Positions 52,882 through 62,884 of a stretch of DNA of 64,000 nucleotides are shown here, in pieces. The stretch lies in the NCBI RefSeq assembly GCF_001975225.1, contig NZ_CP019445.1, positions 1,798,001-1,862,000 of the forward strand, given 5' to 3'. The translations under genes and the position numbers were made by a program. Source of the DNA: Kosakonia cowanii JCM 10956 = DSM 18146 (GTDB lineage: Bacteria > Pseudomonadota > Gammaproteobacteria > Enterobacterales > Enterobacteriaceae). The first letter of the stretch is position 1, and each line of letters opens with the position of its first letter. The notes beneath the pieces are model-generated. The model was not told where the DNA came from and made no database searches. It saw only the letters and a program-made list of their open reading frames with translations.

Positions 52882-54921
52882 TTAATTCTGCTGCGCACGT
52901 CCGGCCCAGACGACCATCACTTTATCCTCGCCCTGGGTGCGCACAAAGCCGTAACCCTGTGGCAACGTAAGCGATGTTTGCTTGCCGCTGCCGAGCGCCG
53001 GATGGCGGGCGCGGAACTGCCCGAGCGTCTGCCAGTGGCGCAGGCTGGCGGCGGCTTTACCATCAAGATCCTGCCAGTTCATCTGCGATCGCGTCCCTTG
53101 TAGCGGATCCGAACCTGTCGGGCCAAAGGGACGATCGGTTTCGTCGCCGTAGAAGATCTGCACCGCACCAGGGGCGAGCAGCAGCAGCTCTGCCGACTGC
53201 GCACCGCCTTCGCGGAACAGGCGGGTATCGTGGGAAGAGAGGTAGCTCAGCACATTAAAGCTTTGCAGCTTCTCCGCCATCTCTTGCCAGACGCTGTCCA
53301 TATTCGCCAGGCAACTGGCGGCATCTGCGGCCTGCTGCTGGTAGTCGAAGTTGATCATCGCATCGAAACCGTGCTGATAGTAAGCGCTCTGCATCACGCC
53401 GTGCCCCCAGGATTCGCCGGTCATCCAGAAGGGCGCATCGTCGGTTTTCTTCTGCGGGTTGGCCTGTTTCCACTCTGCCAGCGCCGCCGTTGCCTGGGTT
53501 TTTAACTGCTGCCAGGCCTCCAGCTCAACGTGTTTGGCGGTATCAACGCGGAAACCATCAATGCCGTAGTCGCGCACCCACTGGCTCAGCCAGTGGGTCA
53601 AATAGTCGCGTGGCGTGTAACCGGCAATCTCGCGCGCGGCGGTATCCGGTTTATGGCGATAAAAGAGCGGCAGCCCGGAAGCTTCTTTCGATTCGGTTTT
53701 CAGATCCGGCAGGAAGGCCAGCGACATCGTCAAATCGTCGAAACCGGGGTTGTCGTAATCGCCAATATCGGTACGGATCCACTTTTTGCCCCACCAGTTT
53801 TGCCAGGCGGTTTTATCGCTGAAGTTGATGTAATCATTGAAGCTGTGCCAGGTTTGCCCGGCGGCAGGTTTCCAGTCGGTCCAGTGCTCGCCGAGGATTT
53901 TTTTGCGCTCCTCCTCTTTCAGGTAGAGCGCGCCGAACTGGTAGGTCTGCATATCCGCAAGCGTTGCGTAACCGGCGTGGTTCATCACCACATCAAACAG
54001 CACGCGGATGCCGCGGCGGTGCGCTTCATCAACCAGCGTGCGCAGATCGTTTTCATCGCCCATATTGGCGTCGAGGCGCGTCCAGTCGAGCGTGTAGTAA
54101 CCGTGGTAGGCGTAGTGGGGGAAATCCCCTTTGGTGCCGCCACCAACCCAGCCGTGGATCTGCTCCAGCGGCGAGCTGATCCACAGCGCGTTTACGCCGA
54201 GCTGCTGCAAATAGTCGAGCTTGCTGGTCAGCCCCTTCAGGTCGCCGCCGTGAAAGGTGCCAATCTCCTGCATGCCATCTTTGTGCCGCCCGTAGCTATT
54301 GTCATTGGCGGGATCGCCGTTGACATAGCGGTCGGTCAGCACGAAGTAGACCGTGGCGTTATGCCACTGAAATGGTGCCGCGCCGCGCGTCTGCGCAGGC
54401 TCAAGCAGCAGCAGGCCGTTGCTCTCTTTCGCTGGCAGCAGCGTGATTTTGCCCTCGCGCACCGTCGCGGTTTGTTGGCTGTAGAAATCCCGCACTTCGC
54501 TGCCTTCCGGGAAGGTGTCGCCCACCGGAATGGTCAGCGGTTTATCGCTGCGCACCGGGCACTGGCGCGCCACCACCGTTTGCTTCTCTGCCGGGGCTTT
54601 CACGCTGATTAACAGCGTCGGCGTGCCGGAGCGGGTATCAAGCTGCAACTGATAGTCGCCGTCGCGGAAGATGCGCCACTGCGGCGCGCTGGCGCTGCAC
54701 GGCACAAGCGACAGCATCTGATTGAGCTTGATGGCTCCGGCAGGCTGCCAGCACGCGTCGCCTTGCTGCACGGTAACGGGCATCTCACCCTTTTTCAGCG
54801 TTGCCTGGCTGCGCCAGACGCCGGTGCCGTCGTCAGTTAACGCGGGAAAACCGGCAGCCGTCCAGTTGGCGCAGGCGACGCCAGGCAGTAACAGCAGAAG
54901 TAAGGCAGCGTGTTTCATCAA
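52882..54921 (-). CDS. malS: Periplasmic alpha-amylase MalS
   Basis: MalS cleaves maltodextrins in the periplasm, releasing maltohexaose for uptake. The 679 aa protein has a signal peptide (MMKHAALLLLLLPGVACA), an N-terminal accessory domain (about 20-190) and a GH13 barrel. Catalytic regions are VLFDVVMNHAGY, GFRVDTAKH (nucleophile Asp), MTGESWG (acid/base Glu) and SSHDTRLF (transition-state Asp). The length is three residues over E. coli. MalT-box-like sequences lie 53 and 77 bases upstream. It precedes avtA on the same strand. Confidence 0.96.
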   Translation of the reverse strand: MMKHAALLLLLLPGVACANWTAAGFPALTDDGTGVWRSQATLKKGEMPVTVQQGDACWQPAGAIKLNQMLSLVPCSASAPQWRIFRDGDYQLQLDTRSGTPTLLISVKAPAEKQTVVARQCPVRSDKPLTIPVGDTFPEGSEVRDFYSQQTATVREGKITLLPAKESNGLLLLEPAQTRGAAPFQWHNATVYFVLTDRYVNGDPANDNSYGRHKDGMQEIGTFHGGDLKGLTSKLDYLQQLGVNALWISSPLEQIHGWVGGGTKGDFPHYAYHGYYTLDWTRLDANMGDENDLRTLVDEAHRRGIRVLFDVVMNHAGYATLADMQTYQFGALYLKEEERKKILGEHWTDWKPAAGQTWHSFNDYINFSDKTAWQNWWGKKWIRTDIGDYDNPGFDDLTMSLAFLPDLKTESKEASGLPLFYRHKPDTAAREIAGYTPRDYLTHWLSQWVRDYGIDGFRVDTAKHVELEAWQQLKTQATAALAEWKQANPQKKTDDAPFWMTGESWGHGVMQSAYYQHGFDAMINFDYQQQAADAASCLANMDSVWQEMAEKLQSFNVLSYLSSHDTRLFREGGAQSAELLLLAPGAVQIFYGDETDRPFGPTGSDPLQGTRSQMNWQDLDGKAAASLRHWQTLGQFRARHPALGSGKQTSLTLPQGYGFVRTQGEDKVMVVWAGRAQQN

Positions 54922-55235
54922 TAAGCCCCGTGATAGCGATTTTCCCTAGTGTGCCCGTCTGCTGGCGCGGGTGACTCCTCCCCATCGCCGGTTCGCCAGG
55001 GAGGAGAGCGAGGGTTGAGAAAATACGTAAAACGTGCGGTTTTCGAAATTGCGATAATCGCCGCAATTTTAAGAACTTGTGCGCTTTATATGCAGTTTAC
55101 CGGTGACATAGTTTCAGAATTGGATTATTTCTGTACGTGCCCGATAAGGTTAATTTTGGTATGATTTGCGATTCAGCCCGCAAAATCGTGCATAAAAGAA
55201 GGCGTTGGAATGCTTATATCCGACCAGGAGACCTA
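54922..55235. other. malS-bax divergent intergenic region
   Basis: This 314-base gap carries the MalT-box-like pair at 54974-55006, then an AT-rich stretch (about 55020-55170) that likely holds the bax promoter. An open frame from 55137 runs into bax, but I take its start at 55236. No RNA gene is evident. Confidence 0.5.
54974..55006. promoter_or_regulatory. Inverted pair of MalT-box-like sequences upstream of malS
   Basis: On the minus strand GGGGAGGAGT (54974-54983) fits the MalT box GGGGA(T/G)GAGG at 9 of 10 positions; AGGGAGGAGA on the plus strand (54998-55007) fits at 8. MalT activates malS in E. coli. The two can also be read simply as an 8-bp hairpin stem with a 15-base loop. Confidence 0.5.
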
Positions 55236-56063
55236 ATGATATCGATACCCATGCGACGAAGTGGGGCGACGATACTCATGTTTTTCACCTTGATGTTTTC
55301 AGGTGGAGTGCTGGCAAAAACGCACACAGAAACAGCGAGTCACAAAGCCCACGTCACTAAGGCAAGCGTAAAAAAACAGGCAAGCAGTAAGAAAGAGTAT
55401 TCTCGCAATAGTGTAAAAAGCCGTTCACTTCCTGATTTGCGAAAATACCCTTCCGGGACACCACGAAAGAGAGCGTTTCTCCGGACCGTAATGCCTTACA
55501 TCACCAGCAAAAACGCTGCGATCACCGCAGAGCGTAACTGGCTGCTCAGAAAACAGTACGACAGCCAGTGGTCGCCCTCTGAGCGCACGCGTATGAAGGA
55601 TATTGCCAAACGCTACAAAGTGAGCTGGTCCGGGAATACGCGCCGTATTCCGTGGAACACGCTGCTGGAGCGCGTTGACATTATTCCGGACAGCATGGTC
55701 GCCACCATGGCCGCAGCAGAGAGCGGCTGGGGCACCTCTAAGCTGGCGCGCAGCAACAACAACCTGTTCGGCATGAAGTGCGCGAAAGGCGCCTGTAAAA
55801 GCGGCTCGGGCAGAGTGAAAGGCTACTCGCAGTTTGGCTCGGTGCAGGAGTCGGTGGACGCTTACGTCACCAACCTGAACACGCACGCGGCCTATGCTTC
55901 ATTCCGTAAATCCCGTGCGCAGCTGCGTAAAGCGGACCAGGAAGTAACGGCGACGGCGATGATCCACAAGCTGAAGGGCTACTCCACCCGCGGCGCGAGT
56001 TATAACAACTATCTGTTTGCCATGTATCAGGACAATCAGCAGTTAATTGCCGCCCACATGTAA
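55236..56063 (+). CDS. bax: Bax, glucosaminidase-domain protein
   Basis: The 275 aa protein has an N-terminal hydrophobic segment (MRRSGATILMFFTLMFSGG, likely signal or anchor), a basic Lys/Ser-rich linker (about 30-75) and a C-terminal glucosaminidase (FlgJ-type) domain. The catalytic Glu is in MAAAESGWGTSKLARSNNN, followed by LFGMKC. Bax is a predicted peptidoglycan N-acetylglucosaminidase; its physiological role is not well defined. ATG 55236 follows CCAGGAG and matches E. coli; the open frame extends 33 codons upstream without support. It is followed by a strong terminator. Confidence 0.92.
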   Translation: MISIPMRRSGATILMFFTLMFSGGVLAKTHTETASHKAHVTKASVKKQASSKKEYSRNSVKSRSLPDLRKYPSGTPRKRAFLRTVMPYITSKNAAITAERNWLLRKQYDSQWSPSERTRMKDIAKRYKVSWSGNTRRIPWNTLLERVDIIPDSMVATMAAAESGWGTSKLARSNNNLFGMKCAKGACKSGSGRVKGYSQFGSVQESVDAYVTNLNTHAAYASFRKSRAQLRKADQEVTATAMIHKLKGYSTRGASYNNYLFAMYQDNQQLIAAHM

Positions 56064-56076
56064 CCCCGCTTGCTGA

Positions 56077-56107
56077 AACGCCTTCCGCCCGGAAGGCGTT
56101 TTTCTTT
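56077..56107 (+). terminator. Terminator after bax
   Basis: AACGCCTTCC and GGAAGGCGTT form a perfect 10-bp stem with loop GCCC, followed by TTTCTTT. It lies 13 bases after bax and just beyond the stop of convergent xylR. Confidence 0.9.
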
Positions 56108-56111
56108 GCCC

Positions 56112-57290
56112 CTAAATCAGGATTTCGCTGTAGCGATCGCGATAATCCTTCGGCGTGCTGTCGTAAGCCTTGCGGAAGACCGAGTAGAAGTACTGCAATG
56201 ACGGGTAGCCGCACATCTGCGAAATCTCATTGATAGAGAGCGAGGTGGAGATCAGCAGGCTGCGCGCCTTCTCCAGCTTCTCGGCGTGGATCACCGCGTG
56301 AATGGTTTCGCCTACCTCCTCCTTGAAGCGCTTCTCCAGATTGGAGCGCGAAATACCGACCGCATCCAGCACCTGATCGACCTTAATGCCTTTGCAGGCG
56401 TGGTTGCGGATGTAGTGCATCGCCTGAATCACCGCCGGATCGTTAAGCGAACGGTAATCCGTTGAACGGCGGGCAACCACCCGCATCGGCGGCACCAGCA
56501 GGCGCTGCAACGGCATCGCTTCGTTATCCAGCAGCCGGTGCAGCAGCTTCGCGGCCTGGTAACCCATCTGCCGCGTGCCCTGCGCCACCGAAGAGAGCGC
56601 GACGCGGGAGAGGTAGCGGGTCAGCTCTTCGTTATCGATGCCGATCACGCACAGCTTCTCCGGCACCGGAATATGCAGATGGTCACAGACCTGCAAAACG
56701 TGGCGCGCCCGCGCGTCGGTAACGGCGATAATCCCCGTTTGCGGTGGCAGCGTTTGCAGCCAGTCGGCAAGGCGATTTTGCGCATGCTGCCAGTTTTCCG
56801 GCGCGGTGGTCAGCCCCTGGTAAACCACGCCGCGATACTTCTCCTGCGCTACCAGCTGGCAGAAGGCATATTCGCGCTCGGCGGCCCAGCGCTTACCGCT
56901 TGAGGCGGGCAGGCCGTAAAAGGCGAAGCGATGCACCCCTTTCTCTTTCAGGTGCAGAAACGCGCTCTCGACCAGCGCGTGGTTGTCGGTGGCGATATAG
57001 TGCACCGGTGGGTAGTGCTCCGGCGTGTGATAAGAGCCGCCGACGCCGACAATCGGTACATCGACATCCGCCAGCAGCCGCTCAATCTCCCGGTCATCGT
57101 AGTCGGCGATCACGCCGTCGCCGAGCCACTCCTTAATGTTCTCAATACGGGCGCGGAAATCCTCCTCGATAAAGATATCCCACTCCGATTGCGACGCCTG
57201 AAGATACTCCCCAACGCCTTCGACCACCTGGCGGTCGTAGGCTTTATTCGCGTTAAATAACAGCGTGATGCGATGGCGCTTTTCAAACAT
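56112..57290 (-). CDS. xylR: Xylose operon activator XylR
   Basis: XylR binds D-xylose and activates xylAB and xylFGH. The 392 aa protein has an N-terminal LacI/periplasmic-binding-like sensor domain (about 5-275) and a C-terminal AraC-type DNA-binding domain with two helix-turn-helix units (about 285-392; KVDQVLDAVGISRSNLEKRF and SINEISQMCGYPSLQYFYSV). It lies 102 bases downstream of xylH on the same strand, with a perfect hairpin between, and can be read from the xylF promoter or its own. Confidence 0.97.
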   Translation of the reverse strand: MFEKRHRITLLFNANKAYDRQVVEGVGEYLQASQSEWDIFIEEDFRARIENIKEWLGDGVIADYDDREIERLLADVDVPIVGVGGSYHTPEHYPPVHYIATDNHALVESAFLHLKEKGVHRFAFYGLPASSGKRWAAEREYAFCQLVAQEKYRGVVYQGLTTAPENWQHAQNRLADWLQTLPPQTGIIAVTDARARHVLQVCDHLHIPVPEKLCVIGIDNEELTRYLSRVALSSVAQGTRQMGYQAAKLLHRLLDNEAMPLQRLLVPPMRVVARRSTDYRSLNDPAVIQAMHYIRNHACKGIKVDQVLDAVGISRSNLEKRFKEEVGETIHAVIHAEKLEKARSLLISTSLSINEISQMCGYPSLQYFYSVFRKAYDSTPKDYRDRYSEILI

Positions 57291-57337
57291 AGTGGTTCGC
57301 TTCCTGACTATTCATCAGTTCTGATTACCATATTCAA

Positions 57338-57370
57338 CACACTGCCGGACAAAAATAATCCGGCAGTGTG
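57338..57370. repeat. Perfect 12-bp hairpin between xylH and xylR
   Basis: CACACTGCCGGA and TCCGGCAGTGTG pair perfectly around a 9-base AT-rich loop. There is no T-run, so it is more likely an mRNA 3'-end stabiliser or partial attenuator that lowers read-through from xylFGH into xylR than a simple terminator. Confidence 0.75.
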
Positions 57371-57392
57371 ATCGCGCCTCGGTTCGCCTGGC

Positions 57393-58574
57393 TCAGGCGC
57401 GACGTTTGGTGGCGGAGTCCATCCACACCGCCAGCAGTAAAATGGCTCCCTTGACGATGTACTGCCAGAAGGTGGGGACATCCATCATACTCATGCCGTT
57501 ATCCAGCGAGGCCATAATGAAAGCGCCCATTACCGCGCCCGCCACGCTGCCGATGCCGCCCGCGAGGCTGGTGCCGCCAATCACGCAGGCGGCAATCGCA
57601 TCCAGCTCGGCAATGTTCCCGGCCGACGGCGAACCTGCACCGAGACGCGAGCTGAGGATAAGCCCGGCAATCGCCACCATCAGGCCATTGATTGCGAAGA
57701 CCGCCAGCTTGGTGCGCTCAACGTTAATACCGGAGAGCCGCGCCGCTTCAAGGTTGCCGCCAATGGCGTAAATGCGGCGGCCAAAAGCGGTGCGCGTTGC
57801 CATAAACAGACCTGCCAGCAGCAGAAAGACCAGCAGCAGTACCGGTGTCGGCACGCCGCGGTAATCATTCAGCAGCCAGATGGCACCGAGCACGATCACC
57901 GCGATCAGCGCCTGGCGCCCCACCGCATGGCCGGAGGAGGAGGTGGCTAAGCCCAGCGACTGGCGGCGCATGCGTCCGCGCCACTGCCAGAGCACAAATG
58001 CCACCAGCCCCAGCGCGCCCACGCCGAAGCCAACGCCGTCCGGCAGATAGCTCTGGCCGATTTGCGACATCGCCGCGCTGGTAGGGGAAACGGTCGTGCC
58101 ATTAGTAATGCCGATTAACACGCCGCGAAACGCCAGCATCCCGGCGAGGGTGACGATAAACGACGGCACTTTGCGGTAAGCCACCCACCAGCCGTTCCAC
58201 GCGCCGAGCAGCAGGCCAAGCAGCAGCGTTACCACCACGGTGAGCGGCAGCGGCCAGCCGAGCCAGACGTCGAAAATGGCTGCGGCACCGCCCAGCAGGC
58301 CCATCATCGAGCCTACCGAGAGGTCAATCTCTGCCGAGATAATGACAAACACCATCCCCACCGCGAGGATGCCGGTGATGGCGGTCTGGCGCAGCAGGTT
58401 AGAGATATTACGCGCGCTCAGGTAGGCACCGTCGGTCATGCCGGTGAAAAAGAGCATAATCACAACGATGGCCGCAAGCATCACAAACACCTGCAGGTTG
58501 AGTGATTTCAGCCCGGAGAAGGGGCCCGGCGACGCGGTGGATAACTGACTTTCAGACGGGTTGCTTTTCGACAT
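57393..58574 (-). CDS. xylH: Xylose ABC transporter permease XylH
   Basis: XylH is the membrane subunit of the high-affinity D-xylose importer. The 393 aa protein has about ten membrane segments and family signatures [30 protein letters not shown] and [12 protein letters not shown]. It pairs with XylG (ATPase) and XylF (binding protein). Its start overlaps the xylG 3' end by 23 bases. It ends the xylFGH transport unit. Confidence 0.97.
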   Translation of the reverse strand: MSKSNPSESQLSTASPGPFSGLKSLNLQVFVMLAAIVVIMLFFTGMTDGAYLSARNISNLLRQTAITGILAVGMVFVIISAEIDLSVGSMMGLLGGAAAIFDVWLGWPLPLTVVVTLLLGLLLGAWNGWWVAYRKVPSFIVTLAGMLAFRGVLIGITNGTTVSPTSAAMSQIGQSYLPDGVGFGVGALGLVAFVLWQWRGRMRRQSLGLATSSSGHAVGRQALIAVIVLGAIWLLNDYRGVPTPVLLLVFLLLAGLFMATRTAFGRRIYAIGGNLEAARLSGINVERTKLAVFAINGLMVAIAGLILSSRLGAGSPSAGNIAELDAIAACVIGGTSLAGGIGSVAGAVMGAFIMASLDNGMSMMDVPTFWQYIVKGAILLLAVWMDSATKRRA

Positions 58575-60093
58575 GATGTTCGCTCCTCAGCGCCGCTTCC
58601 ATAACCTGCTCCTGGGTCAAATGACGGTTGATAAGATCGGCTTTCAGCTTCCCTTCGTGCATCACCAGCACGCGGTCGCTCAGGCCCAGCACTTCGGGCA
58701 GCTCGGAGGAGATCACAATCACCGCGATCCCCTGCTGCACCAGTTGGTTAATCAGTTTGTAGATTTCATACTTCGCGCCGATATCGATGCCGCGCGTCGG
58801 CTCATCGAGGATCAAAATGCGCGGGTTGAGCAGCAGGCAGCGGGCGAGAATCGCTTTCTGCTGGTTGCCGCCGCTCAGCCGGCCAATCGCCAGCTCCGGC
58901 GACGAGGTTTTTACTTTCAGCCGCTGGATGGACTGCAAAATGCACGCCTGCTCGGCGGCGTCATCGAGGCTACTCAGGCTGCCGGTAAACTGGTTTAGCG
59001 CCGCCAGCGTGATGTTTTTGCCCACCGCCATCACCGGCACAATACCGTCGCGCTTGCGATCCTCCGGCACCATGGCGATGCCGTGACCAATCGCCTGCTG
59101 GCAGTTGCGGATCTCAACCTCCTTGCCATCCAGAAAAATTTTTCCCTCCCAGCGCCCCGGCCAGACGCCAAACAGGCACTGCACGGCTTCGGTGCGCCCG
59201 GCGCCGACCAGCCCGGCAATGCCGAGGATCTCGCCGCGCTTGAGGCTAAAGGAGACGTCGTTGACGCGTTTGATATGGCGGTTAACCGGATGCCAGGCGG
59301 TGAGGTGCTCGACGCGCAGGATCTCCTCGCCGTGGGTGTGCGGTTCATTGGGGTAGAGCGCCGTCAGCTCGCGGCCCACCATCATGGTGATGATGTCATC
59401 TTCACTCATCCCCGCCGCATCGCGGGTGCCGATATGCTTCCCGTCGCGGATAACGCAGATGACGTCGGAGATCGCTTTCACTTCATTGAGCTTATGGGAG
59501 ATGTAAACGCAGGCGATATCGTGGTTGCGCAGGTCGCGGATGATATCGAGCAGCACCGCCGTCTCCTGCTCGGTCAGCGAGGCAGTTGGCTCATCTAAAA
59601 TCAACAACCGAACCTGCTTGTTCAGCGCTTTGGCGATCTCCACCAGTTGCTGCTGGCCCAGGCCTAAGTCACCGACGCGGGTATCGGGCGAGATGGCGAG
59701 GCTCACCTGTTTGAGCAGCTTTTCGCAGCGCAGCGTCATCTGGTCGTAATCCATCACGCCGTGGCGGGTTATCTCCGCGCCAAGGAAGATGTTCTCCAGC
59801 ACCGTGAGATGTTTCACCAGCGCCAGCTCCTGGTGAATGATGGCGATCCCTTTACGCTCGGTATCGCGGATATGGCTTGCTTGCAGAAGCTCCCCTGCAA
59901 AGTAGATTTCGCCTTCATAGCTGCCGGTCGGGTAGATGCCGCACAGCACTTTCATCAGGGTCGATTTACCCGAACCGTTTTCGCCGCACAGGGAGAGCAC
60001 TTCGCCCGCGTTAAGTTGCAGGCTGACGTTATCAATCGCCTTCACGACGCCGAAGGCTTTGGTGATGTTCTTCATTTCGAGTAAGTAAGGCAT
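58552..60093 (-). CDS. xylG: Xylose ABC transporter ATPase XylG
   Basis: XylG is a 513 aa tandem ATPase of the sugar type. The first half has Walker [10 protein letters not shown] (about 38-46), signature [15 protein letters not shown] and Walker [11 protein letters not shown]. The second half has a degenerate Walker A (GLVGAGRTE), signature [15 protein letters not shown] and Walker [11 protein letters not shown]. This asymmetry is normal in the RbsA/MglA/XylG family. It lies 87 bases after xylF and overlaps xylH. Confidence 0.98.
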   Translation of the reverse strand: MPYLLEMKNITKAFGVVKAIDNVSLQLNAGEVLSLCGENGSGKSTLMKVLCGIYPTGSYEGEIYFAGELLQASHIRDTERKGIAIIHQELALVKHLTVLENIFLGAEITRHGVMDYDQMTLRCEKLLKQVSLAISPDTRVGDLGLGQQQLVEIAKALNKQVRLLILDEPTASLTEQETAVLLDIIRDLRNHDIACVYISHKLNEVKAISDVICVIRDGKHIGTRDAAGMSEDDIITMMVGRELTALYPNEPHTHGEEILRVEHLTAWHPVNRHIKRVNDVSFSLKRGEILGIAGLVGAGRTEAVQCLFGVWPGRWEGKIFLDGKEVEIRNCQQAIGHGIAMVPEDRKRDGIVPVMAVGKNITLAALNQFTGSLSSLDDAAEQACILQSIQRLKVKTSSPELAIGRLSGGNQQKAILARCLLLNPRILILDEPTRGIDIGAKYEIYKLINQLVQQGIAVIVISSELPEVLGLSDRVLVMHEGKLKADLINRHLTQEQVMEAALRSEHHVEKQPV

Positions 60094-60180
60094 GGCTGCT
60101 CCACGTCGATCGCTTATCAGACAGCGCCTGAAGTGAGGGCGGCGGCGCGCCTGATTCTGAACTCAGGCGCGCCGTCGTTT

Positions 60181-61173
60181 TCAGAGCTGATTCTTCTGGT
60201 GGAAGCCGTCTTTGATCACCGTGGCGTCAATATTCTCTTTGGTGACTTCAATCGGCGTCAGCAGGCGGGCGGGCACATCTTTCAGGCCATTATTAAGTGA
60301 AGCATCGGCCTTCGGCTGCTTACCGTTGCCAAGCTCGACGGCGATCTCCGCCGCGGTGTTGGCAAGCTGGGTGATAGGTTTATAGACGGTCATCGTCTGG
60401 CTGCCGTTCATCAGGCGTTTGACTCCGGCGAGATCCGCATCCTGGCCGGAGATGGCAACTTTGCCCGCTAACCCTTGCGCGCTTAAGGCCTGGATAGCGC
60501 CGCCAGCGGTTGCGTCATTCGAGGCCACCACGGCATCGATTTTATTGTTGTTGGCGGTCAGCGCGTTCTCCATTATTTTCAGCGCGTTTTCCGGCAGCCA
60601 GCCATCGACCCACTGGTCGCCGACAATTTTAATTTTGCCGCTGTCGATATAGGGCTTCAATACCTTCATCTGCCCGGCGCGGAACAGCTTGGCGTTATTA
60701 TCCACCGGCGAGCCGCCCATTAAGAAATAATTACCCTGCGGCACCTTATTGACCAGGCTTTGCGCCTGTAATTCCCCGACTTTTTCATTGTCGAAGGAGA
60801 TATAGAAGTCGATATCCGCATTATTAATCATGCGGTCATAGGCCAGAACTTTAATTCCTTCCTGTTTGGCTTCTTTCACAACGTTACTTAATACCTGACC
60901 GTTGTAGGGAATAATAACCAGCACGTCGACGCCGCGGTTGATCATATTTTCAATTTGCGACATCTGGGTCTCTTCATTACCGTTCGCCGACTGGACAAAG
61001 ACATCGGCGCCGAGGGATTCGGCTTTCTTAACAAAAATGTCGCGATCTTTTTGCCAGCGTTCAAGACGGAGATCGTCAATCGCCATGCCGATTTTTATCG
61101 TTTTGGCGTGAGCGAACGTGCTGGCAAGCAGCAGGGTGGCGCAGAGTGTAAGGCAGAGATTCTTTATCTTCAT
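60181..61173 (-). CDS. xylF: D-xylose-binding periplasmic protein XylF
   Basis: XylF captures D-xylose in the periplasm for XylGH. The 330 aa protein has a signal peptide (MKIKNLCLTLCATLLLASTFAHA across residues 1-23, cleavage after AHA) and a type I binding fold with KIGMAIDDLRLERWQKDRD, ANGNEETQM and VVASNDATAGGAIQAL. I start at ATG 61173 as in E. coli; the open frame extends 22 codons upstream. It is first in xylFGH and divergent from xylA. Confidence 0.97.
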   Translation of the reverse strand: MKIKNLCLTLCATLLLASTFAHAKTIKIGMAIDDLRLERWQKDRDIFVKKAESLGADVFVQSANGNEETQMSQIENMINRGVDVLVIIPYNGQVLSNVVKEAKQEGIKVLAYDRMINNADIDFYISFDNEKVGELQAQSLVNKVPQGNYFLMGGSPVDNNAKLFRAGQMKVLKPYIDSGKIKIVGDQWVDGWLPENALKIMENALTANNNKIDAVVASNDATAGGAIQALSAQGLAGKVAISGQDADLAGVKRLMNGSQTMTVYKPITQLANTAAEIAVELGNGKQPKADASLNNGLKDVPARLLTPIEVTKENIDATVIKDGFHQKNQL

Positions 61174-61522
61174 AATAGGAATACCTTTCGTAGGGTGGTG
61201 TGCGAGATAAAAGAAACGTGCACTGCTTAGAACGAGCAAATTCTTAACGCAGAATGGAATAGTGGCAATTACAGATTTTAATAGGCGGGTTACGTTTTTT
61301 GGTTTATTTGCTGATTTATGACCCCGATCTTATTTTAAAAAAAATAAAACTGGCGTTGCATAAAAAACAGGAAAGTCCCTCGCAGCAACTTTTGCGGTTA
61401 TTTTGCGAGCCAGCGCACGTTTGCGTATTCTCTCAATGGCAGTGTGAAATAACGTAATTGAGCAAGGCGCAGAGAGAATCCAGTATTAACTCAGATATGT
61501 TCACTCGCCAATGGAGCTCATT
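61174..61522. promoter_or_regulatory. xylF-xylA divergent control region
   Basis: This 349-base region must hold the xylF and xylA promoters and the XylR sites. The right half, including CTCAATGGCAGTGTGAAAT near 61432 and the AATTGAGC block that follows, closely resembles the E. coli xylA promoter. The left-centre is AT-rich with long A tracts (about 61335-61370), where XylR half-sites would be expected; I do not mark them individually. Confidence 0.7.
61404..61419. promoter_or_regulatory. CRP site in the xylF-xylA control region
   Basis: TGCGAGCCAGCGCACG corresponds to the CRP site of the E. coli xylAB-xylFGH region (TGCGAGCGAGCGCACA), with two differences. It lies 119 bases upstream of xylA, and a shared site for both divergent promoters is expected. 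Confidence 0.65.
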
Positions 61523-62845
61523 ATGCACGCTTATTTTGACCAGCTGGATCGGGTTCGTTTTGAAGGTTCAAAGAGTACGAATCCGCTCGCGTTTCGTCAC
61601 TACAACCCGGATGAGCTGGTGCTCGGGAAACGCATGGAAGATCACCTGCGTTTCGCCGCCTGCTACTGGCACACCTTCTGCTGGAACGGCGCGGATATGT
61701 TTGGCGTCGGCTCCTTCGATCGCCCGTGGCAGCAGCCGGGCGAGGCGATGGCGCTGGCAAAACGCAAAGCCGATGTCGCCTTCGAATTCTTCCATAAGCT
61801 CAATGTGCCCTACTACTGCTTCCATGATGTCGATGTCTCCCCGGAAGGCGCCTCGCTGAAAGAGTACCTGAGCAACTTCGCCGAAATGGTTGATGTGCTG
61901 GGGGAAAAACAGCAGCAGAGCGGCGTCAAGCTGCTGTGGGGCACGGCAAACTGCTTTACCAACCCACGTTACGGCGCGGGCGCGGCCACTAACCCGGATC
62001 CGGAAGTCTTCAGCTGGGCGGCAACCCAGGTGGTAAGCGCGATGAACGCCACCCATAAACTCGGCGGCGAAAACTACGTGCTGTGGGGCGGACGCGAAGG
62101 GTACGAAACCCTGCTCAACACCGATCTGCGCCAGGAGCGCGAGCAGATTGGCCGCTTTATGAACATGGTGGTTGAGCATAAGCACAAAATCGGTTTCCGC
62201 GGCACGCTGCTGATTGAGCCAAAACCGCAGGAGCCAACCAAGCACCAGTATGATTATGACGCCGCGACCGTCTATGGCTTCCTGAAACAGTTCGGGCTGG
62301 AAAAAGAGATCAAGCTCAATATCGAAGCCAACCACGCCACCCTCGCGGGCCACTCCTTCCATCATGAAATCGCCACCGCCATTGCGCTGGGGCTGTTTGG
62401 CTCCGTCGACGCCAACCGCGGCGATCCGCAGCTCGGCTGGGATACCGACCAGTTCCCGAACAGCGTCGAAGAGAACGCGCTGGTGATGTATGAAATCATC
62501 AAAGCGGGCGGCTTCACCACCGGCGGCCTCAACTTTGACGCCAAGGTCCGTCGCCAGAGTACCGATAAGTACGATCTCTTCTACGGCCATATCGGCGCGA
62601 TGGACACCATGGCGCTGGCGCTGAAAATCGCTGCCCGCATGGTCGAAGAGGGCGAGCTGGATAAACGCGTCGCTAAACGTTACGCGGGCTGGAATGGTGA
62701 GCTGGGCCAGCAAATTTTGCAGGGGCAGCTTAGCCTTGCGGAGCTGGCGAAGTACGCTGAAGAGCAGAACCTGGCGCCGCGTCACCAGAGCGGTCACCAG
62801 GAGCAACTGGAGAACCTGGTCAACGCGTATCTCTTCGATAAGTAA
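61523..62845 (+). CDS. xylA: Xylose isomerase
   Basis: XylA interconverts D-xylose and D-xylulose with divalent metal. The 440 aa protein is the E. coli length and is almost identical in the active site: [16 protein letters not shown] [12 protein letters not shown] with the catalytic His near 101, metal ligands in [32 protein letters not shown] and [12 protein letters not shown] start at ATG 61523 with GGAG 6 bases upstream, rather than ATG 61511, which lies on that ribosome site. xylB follows after 39 bases. Confidence 0.98.
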   Translation: MHAYFDQLDRVRFEGSKSTNPLAFRHYNPDELVLGKRMEDHLRFAACYWHTFCWNGADMFGVGSFDRPWQQPGEAMALAKRKADVAFEFFHKLNVPYYCFHDVDVSPEGASLKEYLSNFAEMVDVLGEKQQQSGVKLLWGTANCFTNPRYGAGAATNPDPEVFSWAATQVVSAMNATHKLGGENYVLWGGREGYETLLNTDLRQEREQIGRFMNMVVEHKHKIGFRGTLLIEPKPQEPTKHQYDYDAATVYGFLKQFGLEKEIKLNIEANHATLAGHSFHHEIATAIALGLFGSVDANRGDPQLGWDTDQFPNSVEENALVMYEIIKAGGFTTGGLNFDAKVRRQSTDKYDLFYGHIGAMDTMALALKIAARMVEEGELDKRVAKRYAGWNGELGQQILQGQLSLAELAKYAEEQNLAPRHQSGHQEQLENLVNAYLFDK

Positions 62846-62884
62846 CCGGCCTCTGCGCGGCACACTCAACAAGGAGTAGTCACT

